From: a virus
Virus record (IMG/VR): IMGVR_UViG_3300042691_026427
Coordinates: 62,001 to 126,000 of that record
Length of the DNA: 64,000 nucleotides
Reading direction: 5' to 3' (one strand)
Below are positions 47,063 through 56,728 of this stretch, piece after piece. Both the position numbers and the translations under genes were made by a program. The notes beneath the pieces are model-generated. The model did no database searches, was not told the origin of the DNA, and worked only from the letters and a program-made list of their open reading frames with translations. Position 1 is the stretch's first letter; each line of letters opens with the position of its first letter.

Positions 47063-47972
47063 TTTTGTACCAGTTTATTAAATTGTAATAACCATTACAA
47101 CTATTGTCAAGATCCTTAACATACCTATAGTGCTCAGTTAAGCACCCGCCAAAGTAATCACAAGTGCGGCAAACATCACTGACATTAGCTTGTTTTTCTT
47201 TCTTAGTCCATTTAATGTAGTCATCAAATGAATCAAGTCCTAGAAAGTATTCTCTATCGTTAAGATCAAATTCAAGAACACCAAAGTTACCATTAGGAGT
47301 TATATAAACATGATCATCACTGAATGCATTTCGTTGCTTGTTTATCACATCTTCTATATAGTATTCATTAATAAATTCAAACTGTTTAGGTATTGAAGAT
47401 GCTATCCATTTTTTAACAAATTTTTCGTAATCAGCATGGCTAACATTGTAGCAGTTGGCCTGATTAATACTATAAGGTTTTATCTCAACACTTTCGACAC
47501 TTGAACATAAATTCATAGATTCAATTAACTCATCTACATTCATTTTCAATACTTCAGGACTTGCCAATACTAACACTGCAATAGGCACAGGACTCATTAA
47601 CATATTTTGATAAACTCGATCATGCTTTTCACGAGCTGACCAATCGTAACTAACACTTAGATAAAAGTCATCTTCGTAAAATCCCTCATGTAACATTGAA
47701 AAATTAGTAATAACATTAATCTTTCCTTGATAATGTTTACGAATAACATCACGCATTGCATAGAAGTAATCTTTTTTTAGAGCACCAATTTCACCGCCAT
47801 ATAAATCTATATGGCCTATCTCAGGTATTTGAGCCAATAGGCTATCTAACTTATCTAAGTCTATTTTATTAGTATCGGCAAGTTGCTGTTCAGTAAGATA
47901 ACAGAAGTCACATCTAAAATTACAAAAATAACTAGGATTGATCGAAACGGTAATAGGCTTATTCATGTTCAT
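47007..47972 (-). CDS. Radical SAM enzyme with SPASM-like C-terminus (rSAM 1)
   Basis: 321 residues. The [4Fe-4S]/SAM motif is C17-x3-C21-x2-C24 (FCNFRCDFC), followed by the GGE element in LYGGEIGALKK. The C-terminal part has CRTCDYFGGC and a later Cys (SCNGYY), fitting a shortened SPASM auxiliary-cluster domain. SPASM enzymes modify peptides or proteins. It overlaps rSAM 2 by 14 nt. It is small for the class (typically 350-450), so only one auxiliary cluster may be bound. Substrate unknown; a phage protein made in the same operon is the leading candidate. Confidence 0.88.
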   Translation of the reverse strand: MNMNKPITVSINPSYFCNFRCDFCYLTEQQLADTNKIDLDKLDSLLAQIPEIGHIDLYGGEIGALKKDYFYAMRDVIRKHYQGKINVITNFSMLHEGFYEDDFYLSVSYDWSAREKHDRVYQNMLMSPVPIAVLVLASPEVLKMNVDELIESMNLCSSVESVEIKPYSINQANCYNVSHADYEKFVKKWIASSIPKQFEFINEYYIEDVINKQRNAFSDDHVYITPNGNFGVLEFDLNDREYFLGLDSFDDYIKWTKKEKQANVSDVCRTCDYFGGCLTEHYRYVKDLDNSCNGYYNLINWYKNERMENTTRSLSSDQSSV

Positions 47973-49029
47973 TTACATAAGGTGTAGGATCTACTTTTCC
48001 AGTCAATCCGTTTGCTTCAATTATGAGAGGCGCTAGAGTTTTCATCTTAACACAATGAGCTTCTACCATATTGTGGTCTTTTAGATCTTTGATTGTTTTC
48101 TTGCAACCGTTGCATATTTGAAACATAGGGCAAGTCCAACAGCTCTGTTTTAAACTTTGTAATTCAGGTTGAAACTGTAAGGGAAATACTTTCTCCCCTT
48201 TCATTTCTTCTTCAAAGTTTATATTGTAGATCCGGTCATCACCAAATGCTCCGCAACTGTAATAATCGCCTGTAGGCTGCAAGGTTCTTATACCACTATC
48301 GCACGATCTGTTCTGAGGACAACTTGTGGCATATCCGTTCAAACGATTTACCATTTGTTTTGTGTTAAATTCCCATTCAGTTAACCCTTGTTGCCAAATT
48401 TTTACATATATTTCGTATATGTCAGCTAACATGTATGGTCTACCTTCTTGTCCCATAGTAATATTTTTAAATTTAACTGGAGGGCCACTGCTAAATGCAT
48501 AATTGAGTTTACATTCAACATTCATTTCTTTTGCCAGCTCTACATTCTTAATTGCAAGATGTTGATTCTCTTCTGTAATTACTGTGATAAAATCAGGACG
48601 ATATCCTATGCGCTCTAGCATCATATTGCTGACTGCCCAAAAGTCCTCTTCGCTGAATTCTGTTAGGTCTCCCTTAAGACGGCCGCCGCCATATTGGAAA
48701 CTAGTTGTGACTCCTAGGCGAGGATGCTTAAACAGAGATTCCCACTTGGTAGGATTTTTATAAAATGGCCACAGATTACTTGTAAAACTGATAGTAGCTG
48801 TCGAGCCTATATTGTCTAAGTGTTCAATAAGTTTCCAATAATAATCTGGTGGCATCATTAAGGGGTCGCCGCCATTGACAATTATAGTTCGAGTTTCTGG
48901 AAATCTTTCTAAGAAACGAAAGATATATTCATGATCAAGCTCTGCAGACTTATCTTCAGTAATGTTCGTGCTAGAACAAAATGTGCATTTAAAATTGCAC
49001 CGTTCAGTTGGCTTGATTATTAGATCCAT
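47959..49029 (-). CDS. Radical SAM/SPASM enzyme (rSAM 2)
   Basis: 356 residues. It has C11-x3-C15-x2-C18 (RCNFKCTFC) at the very start, a GGDPLM element, and a full Cys-rich SPASM-type C-terminus: SCPQNRSC, YYSCGAFGDD, SCWTCPMFQICNGC and a last AHC. This matches the peptide-modifying SPASM group (anSME, PqqE and sactipeptide maturase relatives), which use two auxiliary [4Fe-4S] clusters. It overlaps rSAM 3 by 26 nt and rSAM 1 by 14 nt, so the three are translated together. Exact reaction unknown. Confidence 0.9.
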   Translation of the reverse strand: MDLIIKPTERCNFKCTFCSSTNITEDKSAELDHEYIFRFLERFPETRTIIVNGGDPLMMPPDYYWKLIEHLDNIGSTATISFTSNLWPFYKNPTKWESLFKHPRLGVTTSFQYGGGRLKGDLTEFSEEDFWAVSNMMLERIGYRPDFITVITEENQHLAIKNVELAKEMNVECKLNYAFSSGPPVKFKNITMGQEGRPYMLADIYEIYVKIWQQGLTEWEFNTKQMVNRLNGYATSCPQNRSCDSGIRTLQPTGDYYSCGAFGDDRIYNINFEEEMKGEKVFPLQFQPELQSLKQSCWTCPMFQICNGCKKTIKDLKDHNMVEAHCVKMKTLAPLIIEANGLTGKVDPTPYVNEHE

Positions 49030-50674
49030 ATTCTACTATTTCTTCAAAGAGGTTATTATAGATTAACTGCTCGTTTGAATTTATAAATTCTTCGATTATT
49101 TCTAATCTATTTTTTCCATTTATTTTTGTTATATCCTTAGCAGCAGTTTCGTAATTTAGTGTATCTTTTACATCGTTGTATATCTCTTTAAAAGAACTAA
49201 TGTTATTCATAGCGGTCCAACAATATTCAAGAAATGTCCGAACATCTGGTAAAACATCTTTTAAGTTTTTCCAAAGTTTCCTGACTAATGTATCTGATGC
49301 AAAAGACATAATAAACATTTGAATGTTATCTTCTAATGTATAAGAGTTACAACTGGATATAGTTTTAAAATAATTTTTACGATTTTTATAAAGGCCGCTT
49401 GAAATAAAAGAAATTCCTTCTTCTACGGTTTGTGTGAAAACTTCTACTAATTTTATTTTATTTAAAGCACAATAAAGATCATCAGTAATTTCACTATCTG
49501 GTAGAGCCATATAATCATAAAAACAATATTGAATATTATTGTTTTCTAAACTATTGTATATCACTAACAGTTCATCATAAAAATCATCCAATGTTGAACC
49601 CGGCATTGCTCTTATAAATTCCATAAAAGGAGATGATGCTCCAAAATTTTTTTCGCAGTATTCAATTAATTGTATTTTATCTATCTTGTTTAAATCAACA
49701 CGTTTAGAAATCTTCATTGCATTATCACTTAAACTCTGAATACCTATATTAGGAACTATCGATTTTCTCCCGTTTGACGTATCTGTTCCTGTTATTTTGA
49801 AAATCTCATCAATTATCTTAATTTTTTTATCTAGATTTGTTGTTTTAAACAATGAAGAGTTTATAAATGACATTCCCAAGTCATATGCATATTTTAAGAA
49901 AAACAAGTCTCGTTCTAAGAATAATCCAAAGTTTGCATCAACATTATAAATTTGCTTATAACCTAATTTGTGCAGCACATCTATTTCTCTAATTACAATA
50001 TCTTCAGGTTTCTTTAACACCTTAGTTCCAATGCCGCCACCCCATTCACAATATGTACAATGAAATGGGCACCCTCTTGTAGTTTCTATTAATACGTGTG
50101 GAAATATTCCCTCAATATCGGCGTAGTCTTTTATCTTTTTTAAGTAATCGAAATTTTCTTCATATGCACAAACATTGGGAAATTGCCATTCTCGGCATTT
50201 AGTACTTCTTAATTCAAAACTAATATCTTCTATGTTAGGTATTCCGTTATTTTCAAAATAGGAATCTATAAAATCTTGCATGAATAGTTCGCCTGGTTTT
50301 GTTACCTGACAGAAATAATCATACATAGTTTTCTTTTTGAAGATATCTATATCTTTCTGCCCTATTTGCGGACCGCCCAACACATTAACTATATTAGGGT
50401 TAATATTCTTTGCCAATCTTGCAACTTCATCTATGATATCAGTATTCCAAATGTAAGAACTGTATAAAATTATGTCAGCAGTATTAACTTCTTCCCATAT
50501 TTCTTTACAACTTTGATATCTGTTATATTTGAATGGTGGCTCTAACCATTCAACTAAATCTTTGTATTTTCCAAAATTATCATAGTATGATTTCATCCAT
50601 ATCCAAGTCACTGGACTGAATAGCTCAGTGTCAATGCTAGGAGGATTTACAAAAGCTATTTTAATTTTTTTCAT
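49004..50674 (-). CDS. Radical SAM enzyme with putative cobalamin-binding N-terminus (rSAM 3)
   Basis: 556 residues. Residues 1-150 form a Rossmann-like domain (IKIAFVNPP; ADIILYSSYIW; NIVNVLGGPQIG) as in B12-binding radical SAM enzymes. The radical SAM motif is C202-x3-C206-x2-C209 (GCPFHCTYC) followed by EWGGG. The usual B12-ligating DxHxxG motif is absent, as in many members of this class that bind cobalamin without it. Such enzymes methylate unactivated carbon or phosphorus or rearrange rings. The C-terminal 180 residues are helical and unassigned. Without a B12 supply gene here, host cobalamin would be needed. Substrate unknown; it is the only member of this subclass in the operon. Confidence 0.82.
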   Translation of the reverse strand: MKKIKIAFVNPPSIDTELFSPVTWIWMKSYYDNFGKYKDLVEWLEPPFKYNRYQSCKEIWEEVNTADIILYSSYIWNTDIIDEVARLAKNINPNIVNVLGGPQIGQKDIDIFKKKTMYDYFCQVTKPGELFMQDFIDSYFENNGIPNIEDISFELRSTKCREWQFPNVCAYEENFDYLKKIKDYADIEGIFPHVLIETTRGCPFHCTYCEWGGGIGTKVLKKPEDIVIREIDVLHKLGYKQIYNVDANFGLFLERDLFFLKYAYDLGMSFINSSLFKTTNLDKKIKIIDEIFKITGTDTSNGRKSIVPNIGIQSLSDNAMKISKRVDLNKIDKIQLIEYCEKNFGASSPFMEFIRAMPGSTLDDFYDELLVIYNSLENNNIQYCFYDYMALPDSEITDDLYCALNKIKLVEVFTQTVEEGISFISSGLYKNRKNYFKTISSCNSYTLEDNIQMFIMSFASDTLVRKLWKNLKDVLPDVRTFLEYCWTAMNNISSFKEIYNDVKDTLNYETAAKDITKINGKNRLEIIEEFINSNEQLIYNNLFEEIVEYGSNNQAN

Positions 50675-51723
50675 TAGTTATATTTTAACACATTTTCTTC
50701 GTCGAGTCTATTAAAAAATTCTCTAAACAGACATTCGTCATTGCGTTCCAATTTTGCCCAATCAGCTTGCACAAAACATCTAAATGAGCAACGATCAAAC
50801 CATTTACATCCCAAGCATTTGTTGCGTTCAAGATGCGCTTCTATAATATTGCTGTTAGAAGAAAAATTAACCGGAGTTAGAAAATCTTCAGGCTCTGTCT
50901 TTACATAACGACAAGTTACTTCTCTACCTGACGGAAGTATAGTAGTCTTGTTCATCGAATAACAAGTCATCTTATTACGACTGTTTTCCAATAGATCTTT
51001 TACGGGATAAATGTTGGGATAATTCTTGGCAATATACATCATACAATCCAACATTTCCTGTTCACTAGGCATCATCTTATCTGCAGACAATTCTGGAACA
51101 TAATAATCAAAATACAATGTATATTTTTTATACAGTGTATCTATAAAAAATTTGTCTTGGTTGCGTAATATCTTTCTAATAGCCGGAGCAGTGAGTACAA
51201 ATCCAATAACAGTGATCCAATCTCCAAATATTTTTAAGTTATTTTCAAATTGTAATGATCTGTTTAAATTAAAACCTCTGCCTGCAAAGTCATAAGATGT
51301 CGAGATATATGCATTATTTCCCACAGCTCGCATACGAGTTATTAAGTCAATTACACGTTGACTCTTGTTGAATATCAAATTAGTTACCCAATTAAATCTA
51401 ACAATCTTGTTGTTGAGGTTAACCCAATCATTTATTTTTGAATAGAATTCCCAATAAGATTCAAATGTGTTATCTGGCACTAGATCATTAAAAATCTCTC
51501 CACCCATGACGTTTACAATATGGGAATCCTTATCAGATGCCGTCATGAAATCTATAACTTGCTGAGCCTTATCAACAATACTGTTAAGTTCCATTCCTTC
51601 TGTAGAATCGTGATCTTGTCCGCAAAATGCACAACTTAGATTGCAAAATTCAAATAGATGCAACTCGATTTCAGATGAATCGGGTACCTTATCTCTTAAT
51701 ACATGTTTTAGAAAATCACTCAT
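50674..51723 (-). CDS. Radical SAM/SPASM-like enzyme (rSAM 4)
   Basis: 349 residues. The radical SAM motif is C27-x3-C31-x2-C34 (FCNLSCAFCGQDHD), followed by VMGGEIF. The C-terminal Cys group is CLGCKWFDRCSFRC plus a later Cys (ECLF), fitting a SPASM-like or Twitch domain. It shares a base with the rSAM 3 start and overlaps the small upstream gene by 8 nt. It is more similar in layout to rSAM 1 than to the two paired modules. Likely modifies a peptide or protein. Confidence 0.87.
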   Translation of the reverse strand: MSDFLKHVLRDKVPDSSEIELHLFEFCNLSCAFCGQDHDSTEGMELNSIVDKAQQVIDFMTASDKDSHIVNVMGGEIFNDLVPDNTFESYWEFYSKINDWVNLNNKIVRFNWVTNLIFNKSQRVIDLITRMRAVGNNAYISTSYDFAGRGFNLNRSLQFENNLKIFGDWITVIGFVLTAPAIRKILRNQDKFFIDTLYKKYTLYFDYYVPELSADKMMPSEQEMLDCMMYIAKNYPNIYPVKDLLENSRNKMTCYSMNKTTILPSGREVTCRYVKTEPEDFLTPVNFSSNSNIIEAHLERNKCLGCKWFDRCSFRCFVQADWAKLERNDECLFREFFNRLDEENVLKYN

Positions 51724-52129
51724 ATATATGTTCCTGTGTCACGTTGTCTATATTAAAATCTTTTGATAATTCAAAACAATATTTAGGCGACGTCTTAACA
51801 TGGACCACTGCCAGTTTAAATTCATTCGACCATTTCTCTTCTTTATTCATAGACGACGTTAATATTTTAAACAACTCCTCCATAGAAGTTATTCCTAGTT
51901 CTTCTGTTAGATATAGAATATTATTATCTATTAATCTAAATTCCATTGTTAACGGATAGTAGTATCGACAATTGTACTCGTATATTACAATAACAGATAC
52001 AGGAAACAAGGCTTTCTTAAAATATGAATACTCTGTTACTGCTTTGGCATTATCTATAGCAGTAATAGTGCATGATATTTCTATGTCTGTATTTTTTCTA
52101 ATAAACACATCATCTGTAGATTGTAACAT
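51716..52129 (-). CDS. Small unknown protein next to rSAM 4
   Basis: 137 residues, acidic, beta-rich N-terminus (DIEISCTITAIDNAKAV) and a C-terminus with helices. No metal motif. It sits between rSAM 4 and the 310-residue module protein, overlapping rSAM 4 by 8 nt and sharing one base with the other. In RiPP operons such small proteins are often recognition elements or leader-binding partners; that role is only suggested by position here. Confidence 0.6.
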   Translation of the reverse strand: MLQSTDDVFIRKNTDIEISCTITAIDNAKAVTEYSYFKKALFPVSVIVIYEYNCRYYYPLTMEFRLIDNNILYLTEELGITSMEELFKILTSSMNKEEKWSNEFKLAVVHVKTSPKYCFELSKDFNIDNVTQEHIYE

Positions 52130-53061
52130 TATCTCACCTCAAACATTTTATATATAGCGTTTGGATTATCACTGTGTTTATATGCCCAATAGACTTTGCT
52201 CACAAACGTGCAGATTGCATTTTTGCCCAACGAATCTGATAGATAGGTAATCCTACAATCATTGCCTAGATCTCTATATAGTAGTTCTTCATATTGTTCT
52301 GCATATATAAGAGAAACAGGTTCTAAATAACTATCAACGCCAGCAGCATCTCTGTGAGCTATTGCATGATTATTAAATATTTTGATCATTTCTTTATAGT
52401 CAGGGAACAGTTTTCTTAATGCATGTTCGACATTAACATTGTTATGGTCAAAATCATAACCTAATATAAAATACCAGTCATTGTGATCTAGCATTTTTTT
52501 CGGAATATCAGAAAGTCGACTGGTTGAAAATTCTAAATCAGTTCCTGTAATATAATGAGCATTAAAAATGTCTCTCTTCATATCAGTTGCATACATTTGA
52601 AGTTCTTGAGATAACAATGACCAACAACAGAATTTAACGTATTCTAATAGTTTAGTTTTTCCCAAACCGCTTAATAGAAAGTTTGGTAATAAAAACTCGT
52701 AACCTAAATTGTCAATTGACAATTCTTCTAGACAAGAAATCTTATTATAATCTGTTTGGAAGATATCAACATATTTTTCTAAATTACTTTTTTCGTTATT
52801 CAAAGATAAATTTAAGAAGTATAACTCAAACAAATTGGTTAAGTTTTCTTTGCTGTTATCTTTTAATATATTTGAAAAAAAATCTCTAAAAATAGTTACA
52901 AACTGTTCTTCACTGCAATTAATCTTTATACTCTTTTCTTGGAATAATAATGTTTGCCAAAAAGCATCACTATTCTTTCCCAAAAGGTTGTCAGCAGATA
53001 TTGTTGAATCATAATCAGATTTACAACGTGTTAACCAAACATTGTTGAATAATCTTATCAT
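52129..53061 (-). CDS. Radical SAM-associated unknown, family A (module A copy)
   Basis: 310 residues. It is a diverged paralogue of the protein at 58911-59963: both start with M-x-x-L-F and share FLLPNFLLSG / YLLPDYLYHGE and EELLYRDLGNDC / EGLLHRDINRNF motifs near the C-terminus. Each lies directly after its module's radical SAM pair. No catalytic motif or metal site is visible. It could be a substrate-binding or scaffolding partner of the radical SAM pair. It overlaps the gene before it by 4 nt (ATGA). Confidence 0.7.
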   Translation of the reverse strand: MIRLFNNVWLTRCKSDYDSTISADNLLGKNSDAFWQTLLFQEKSIKINCSEEQFVTIFRDFFSNILKDNSKENLTNLFELYFLNLSLNNEKSNLEKYVDIFQTDYNKISCLEELSIDNLGYEFLLPNFLLSGLGKTKLLEYVKFCCWSLLSQELQMYATDMKRDIFNAHYITGTDLEFSTSRLSDIPKKMLDHNDWYFILGYDFDHNNVNVEHALRKLFPDYKEMIKIFNNHAIAHRDAAGVDSYLEPVSLIYAEQYEELLYRDLGNDCRITYLSDSLGKNAICTFVSKVYWAYKHSDNPNAIYKMFEVR

Positions 53062-53801
53062 AATTTACAAACTTCAGACAATAAAATATCTTTTGCCCAT
53101 CTAATAGGAATATGTTTAGATACATCTCTATTAGATGCAATAACTAGTGAGTTATCATGAGCCAATAAGCATTCTTCTACAGTACGATCTGACATAGTTA
53201 ATGTGCCAATATCTTTTTCAAAACTTAATGCTGCTACTAAATTTGCGTAATTGAATAGTTTATATAAGTTTTCTCCATATATATTTTCTACATACTGTTT
53301 TATTTCTAGGAAGTTTATGGGCACAGCTAGAGTATGTGTATCTCTTAGCATATCGTATCCCATTAATAACTGATCACTAGTAAATCTTATCAATGATCCC
53401 ATAAAGAAATATGTAGTGTTCTGTTCAATTGACTTCACGGGCTTATCTATTTCAAGGAGTGCAATATCGAACTGAGACGCACTGGTCATCCACTTTAAAT
53501 ATCCTTGGTCAATAATTTCGTATACTGCACTATCAGACCTAGATTTATTACGACTGTCTAGAGTACTGTGACGAATTTTACAATAAGATACCCAGTCTGA
53601 TCTAGAATAGCGTAATCCAGTAGCTAGTTGACCAAAATAAACAGACAACATTCCACTTATCGACAAGTGTCCTGGCTCATAATTTCTATCACCTAATGTA
53701 AATCTATAAAATCCTGGAAAGAAATCCCCAGAAGATAAAATTACCTTTGCAAATTCTTCGTCTGTAATATCTCTAGCTAGATATATTAAATCAATTGCCA
53801 T
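53058..53801 (-). CDS. Unknown protein of module A
   Basis: 247 residues, mostly helical and aromatic-rich (PGHLSISGMLSVYFGQLATGL, TYFFMGSLIRFTSDQLLMGYD). No Cys-rich segment and no domain I recognise. It occupies in module A the place that the CHxx-tailed protein holds in module B (directly before the family A gene), but no sequence similarity between the two is visible. It overlaps rSAM 5 by 11 nt and the family A gene by 4 nt. Confidence 0.65.
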   Translation of the reverse strand: MAIDLIYLARDITDEEFAKVILSSGDFFPGFYRFTLGDRNYEPGHLSISGMLSVYFGQLATGLRYSRSDWVSYCKIRHSTLDSRNKSRSDSAVYEIIDQGYLKWMTSASQFDIALLEIDKPVKSIEQNTTYFFMGSLIRFTSDQLLMGYDMLRDTHTLAVPINFLEIKQYVENIYGENLYKLFNYANLVAALSFEKDIGTLTMSDRTVEECLLAHDNSLVIASNRDVSKHIPIRWAKDILLSEVCKL

Positions 53802-54894
53802 ACGGAAGTGTACCCATTGCGTTTACTACTTCAAGGGCATTCTTTGCAACTAGACAATCTTTTACATTATGAACATCCATTAGATGCAAAATACCACGAT
53901 CAACACACGATCCTAAGAAAGGGCAGTCACCACATTCAGTCTTATCTCCGACATTAGAATACTGTGCTAATTGAACTGTCTGTTCAAAATTTTCAAAGTC
54001 TGTAGCGTGATGATTAGGTGTTGGAATTTTTAAGTCATCAATAAAACTAGCATATCGTTCATACAGTAATGGTGAGTAATAAAATTCTCCATTCTTCCAA
54101 TTGTATTGTTTTTCAACTAGCGAATCAGATAGTCGTCCAAACGAAAATCTTAGATAGTTATTTTTTTCATTAGTTACTACAGAATCATTAAACATTTTTT
54201 TAATTCGTTCTGCTGAATTAAAAAATTCTTCTGTAGTTAATTTCTCGTCTTTTCTTCCAAAAGAAAAATTAAAATCAATTGTGGTTTCGAATAAATGATT
54301 TACTCTCTTGTGTAGGTAATCATAATTTTTTAAGAGATCAGATATTTTAGTATTATCATAGTCGTAAACGTTCATAATGCCAAATGATCTTAGCTTTGTA
54401 GGCCAGTTCATCAATCGAATTACTTCTTCTTGATTTTTCTTAATTGTTTCTAAGTATTTGTCATTTTCTATCTGTTCAGGTTCGATAATGACATTGATTT
54501 CTAATTCGAGATTTGAATAATGATCTCTCAACACATCGGCAATTAAACTGGCCTTGCTGATGTCTAAGTAAGTTGTTTGAAAAGATAATCTTTTAAATTT
54601 ATTGAATATCTCTATAATTCTCTTGTCTGTTAGTAATGCATATGCATTTTTTGCTGAAAGGAAATCAGTAGGGCCAACAAATGCAATGAACGGACTGTAA
54701 TAATTGCCAGTGTTAAATGAATTTAAAACATTTTTTAAATCTTCATAGTGTGCATCTGTAAGAGGTTCTGCACCTTCTTTGTTTACATGACATCCTTTGC
54801 AATTCCACTGACAGCCATTTAATAATTCAAAATTTAAATTAAAATAAAATGTATAGGAATCATTTAAATTACCAGAAGCAAGATAGGCATCCAT
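53791..54894 (-). CDS. Radical SAM enzyme (rSAM 5, module A)
   Basis: 367 residues. C28-x3-C32-x2-C35 (GCQWNCKGCHVNKEGAEPL). The next strand has FVGPTDF, where many radical SAM enzymes have GGE; the paralogue rSAM 7 has LLPTDI at the same place. The C-terminal Cys group CGDCPFLGSC and a later KDC are SPASM/Twitch-like. Together with rSAM 6 it forms the module A pair, equivalent to rSAM 7 and 8. Loss of the canonical GGE in both rSAM 5 and rSAM 7 marks a separate subfamily. Confidence 0.85.
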   Translation of the reverse strand: MDAYLASGNLNDSYTFYFNLNFELLNGCQWNCKGCHVNKEGAEPLTDAHYEDLKNVLNSFNTGNYYSPFIAFVGPTDFLSAKNAYALLTDKRIIEIFNKFKRLSFQTTYLDISKASLIADVLRDHYSNLELEINVIIEPEQIENDKYLETIKKNQEEVIRLMNWPTKLRSFGIMNVYDYDNTKISDLLKNYDYLHKRVNHLFETTIDFNFSFGRKDEKLTTEEFFNSAERIKKMFNDSVVTNEKNNYLRFSFGRLSDSLVEKQYNWKNGEFYYSPLLYERYASFIDDLKIPTPNHHATDFENFEQTVQLAQYSNVGDKTECGDCPFLGSCVDRGILHLMDVHNVKDCLVAKNALEVVNAMGTLPYGN

Positions 54895-55614
54895 TTATTC
54901 TACTCCAAATACTTCTTCCGGATTTAGCGGAATTTCTTTGTTTATCATTTGATACAATAAGGGAACAAACATATTTAAATCATTATTATAGTAGTCAAAT
55001 AACGATTTTCCCTTAAACATGTGTGCTTCAAATTGTTGAGTAAAATACGTTAAACTTAAAGGTCTGTCTACTGAAAAGTATATTTCTAAAAAGCCTGGCA
55101 AACTAAAAAGATTAACAACATTTAATCCAACATAATGGGGATCATCAATATTTTCAAAGTTCTCTTTAACATTAAGTTCTGCGTTTAAGTCTTCAAAACT
55201 TTTAATTAGAAACAACATAGTAGAATCAATAAAATGAATCCAACGACCTACTAAACTTTCATTCTTAGTAATAAATTCTTCACACTCTTCTTTGGATAGC
55301 AAGCTCTTTCCATAATTTGCATCAGGATAAATGGCTTGTAAGATAATTTGAGCCGCAGCAACATTCAGATATGCAATGTTCGAAACACTGTTCCCCCCAA
55401 AATAAGCTTCAATTAATTCAAACTTTTGTTCTTTGGTTACTGACTCATTTAGAACCAAGTCAGAAGGAATATCTAAATTTGAGAGGTATACTAACAGTAC
55501 TTTTCCTTGAATTTTTGACTGTTGGTAATCTACCATAAAGAATGTATTTTTATCTTTAAAGTACTCTTTGATTTGATCAATTGGTATTGGTGCAATCGTC
55601 TGAACGTAATTCAT
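54895..55614 (-). CDS. Unknown protein between the module A radical SAM genes
   Basis: 239 residues, hydrophobic-rich helices (FIDSTMLFLIKSFEDLN, IYFSVDRPLSLTYFTQQFE) but no clear transmembrane span or known motif. It has no counterpart in module B. It overlaps rSAM 6 by 38 nt and directly abuts the rSAM 5 start. A partner role (delivery of substrate or cofactor to the pair) is plausible only from gene order. Confidence 0.6.
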   Translation of the reverse strand: MNYVQTIAPIPIDQIKEYFKDKNTFFMVDYQQSKIQGKVLLVYLSNLDIPSDLVLNESVTKEQKFELIEAYFGGNSVSNIAYLNVAAAQIILQAIYPDANYGKSLLSKEECEEFITKNESLVGRWIHFIDSTMLFLIKSFEDLNAELNVKENFENIDDPHYVGLNVVNLFSLPGFLEIYFSVDRPLSLTYFTQQFEAHMFKGKSLFDYYNNDLNMFVPLLYQMINKEIPLNPEEVFGVE

Positions 55615-56728
55615 TATAATTTTTCCTAAGTTCTGTTAAATTTTGTTTTGCTTTTGTTTCGTATAGTTGTATAAAGGTAGATTTGTTATTTCTAATCCTC
55701 GATATAACTTTTTTCGACAACGGGCATTCATCGCTGTCATCAAACAGACTTGCATCACAATTTCCGCCGCAAATATCATAATGTTCACATGTGAAGCACA
55801 TTTCATGTTGTGTCATTTCGGCTAATTTATTTATAATGACATCTACGGCCTTGGTTTGAAATGTATCCCAGTCGTTTACCATTTCATCAACTGTAGATAC
55901 AGGTTCAACATAAGTCTTGTCGGGGCAAAATCCAACAGTACCATTTGGATTTAACGTAAATGTTCTTTTATCGCAACAATTACATTTACAATCAAACATT
56001 TGACCGCTCAATAGAGTTTTGGTGAATAGATCTACTTGTGGTAAGCACCAAGTAGTTTCATTATGTTGGTAATATTCAACCAAAGTATCTAACCAATTTG
56101 CCCATTTGATATTATTTGGTTTTAAACTTCTTGTCTGTTCATCAAACGTAGTGAGCAATTCAAAGTCTATAGAATCAACTCCATCAAATAGTTTTACAAT
56201 TTCGAGAGGATCATAATTTAAAAGATATTTCTGTGCTGTGATAGATATATGCACTTTTATACCTGCATCTATTAATTTTTTTAAATTACCAAAGAATAAA
56301 TCTTCTTGCTCATGTTTTTTATTAATTGCAATAGATCCAAATCTTATATCAGCGTCCCAACTTACTCCAATAGTTGATCTATATTCATCCTTAATAAATT
56401 GAATAAATGTATCGTCTACCTTATAGAGTAAATTGGTTTGGGGTACAATGTCCATCGGCATTGAGCCAAAAGTATTTCTTATTATTTCATTTACTTTAAC
56501 TAAATGTTCGTAAGGTGATAAAAATGTCTCGCCACCATGTATGTAAAAAGTAGCCTTGGCAGGATCAACATTTTTTTTAATTGAGGTTAGAAATTTTTCA
56601 ATGTAACCTAAATCAGTAAGCATATAGGGATCTTTGTCTCCTAATGTAAAACAGTGAGTACAATTTAAATTGCAACCCTGTATCACTCTTAGATAGATTA
56701 CATTGAATTCGTTTGAAAAAACGTTCAT
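55577..56728 (-). CDS. Radical SAM/SPASM enzyme (rSAM 6, module A)
   Basis: 383 residues. C19-x3-C23-x2-C26 (GCNLNCTHCF), GGETFLS as the GGE motif, and a complete SPASM region (CKCNCCDKRTF, VGFCPDK, CFTCEHYDICGGNC, ECPL). It is a clear paralogue of rSAM 8: both share TLNxxGTVG/IxGCP-like and GVSWDADIRF / GTSWDPDIRF segments. The TLNPNGTVGFCPD pattern is typical of SPASM peptide maturases. First gene of module A, 4-nt overlap with the methyltransferase gene. Confidence 0.9.
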   Translation of the reverse strand: MNVFSNEFNVIYLRVIQGCNLNCTHCFTLGDKDPYMLTDLGYIEKFLTSIKKNVDPAKATFYIHGGETFLSPYEHLVKVNEIIRNTFGSMPMDIVPQTNLLYKVDDTFIQFIKDEYRSTIGVSWDADIRFGSIAINKKHEQEDLFFGNLKKLIDAGIKVHISITAQKYLLNYDPLEIVKLFDGVDSIDFELLTTFDEQTRSLKPNNIKWANWLDTLVEYYQHNETTWCLPQVDLFTKTLLSGQMFDCKCNCCDKRTFTLNPNGTVGFCPDKTYVEPVSTVDEMVNDWDTFQTKAVDVIINKLAEMTQHEMCFTCEHYDICGGNCDASLFDDSDECPLSKKVISRIRNNKSTFIQLYETKAKQNLTELRKNYNELRSDDCTNTN

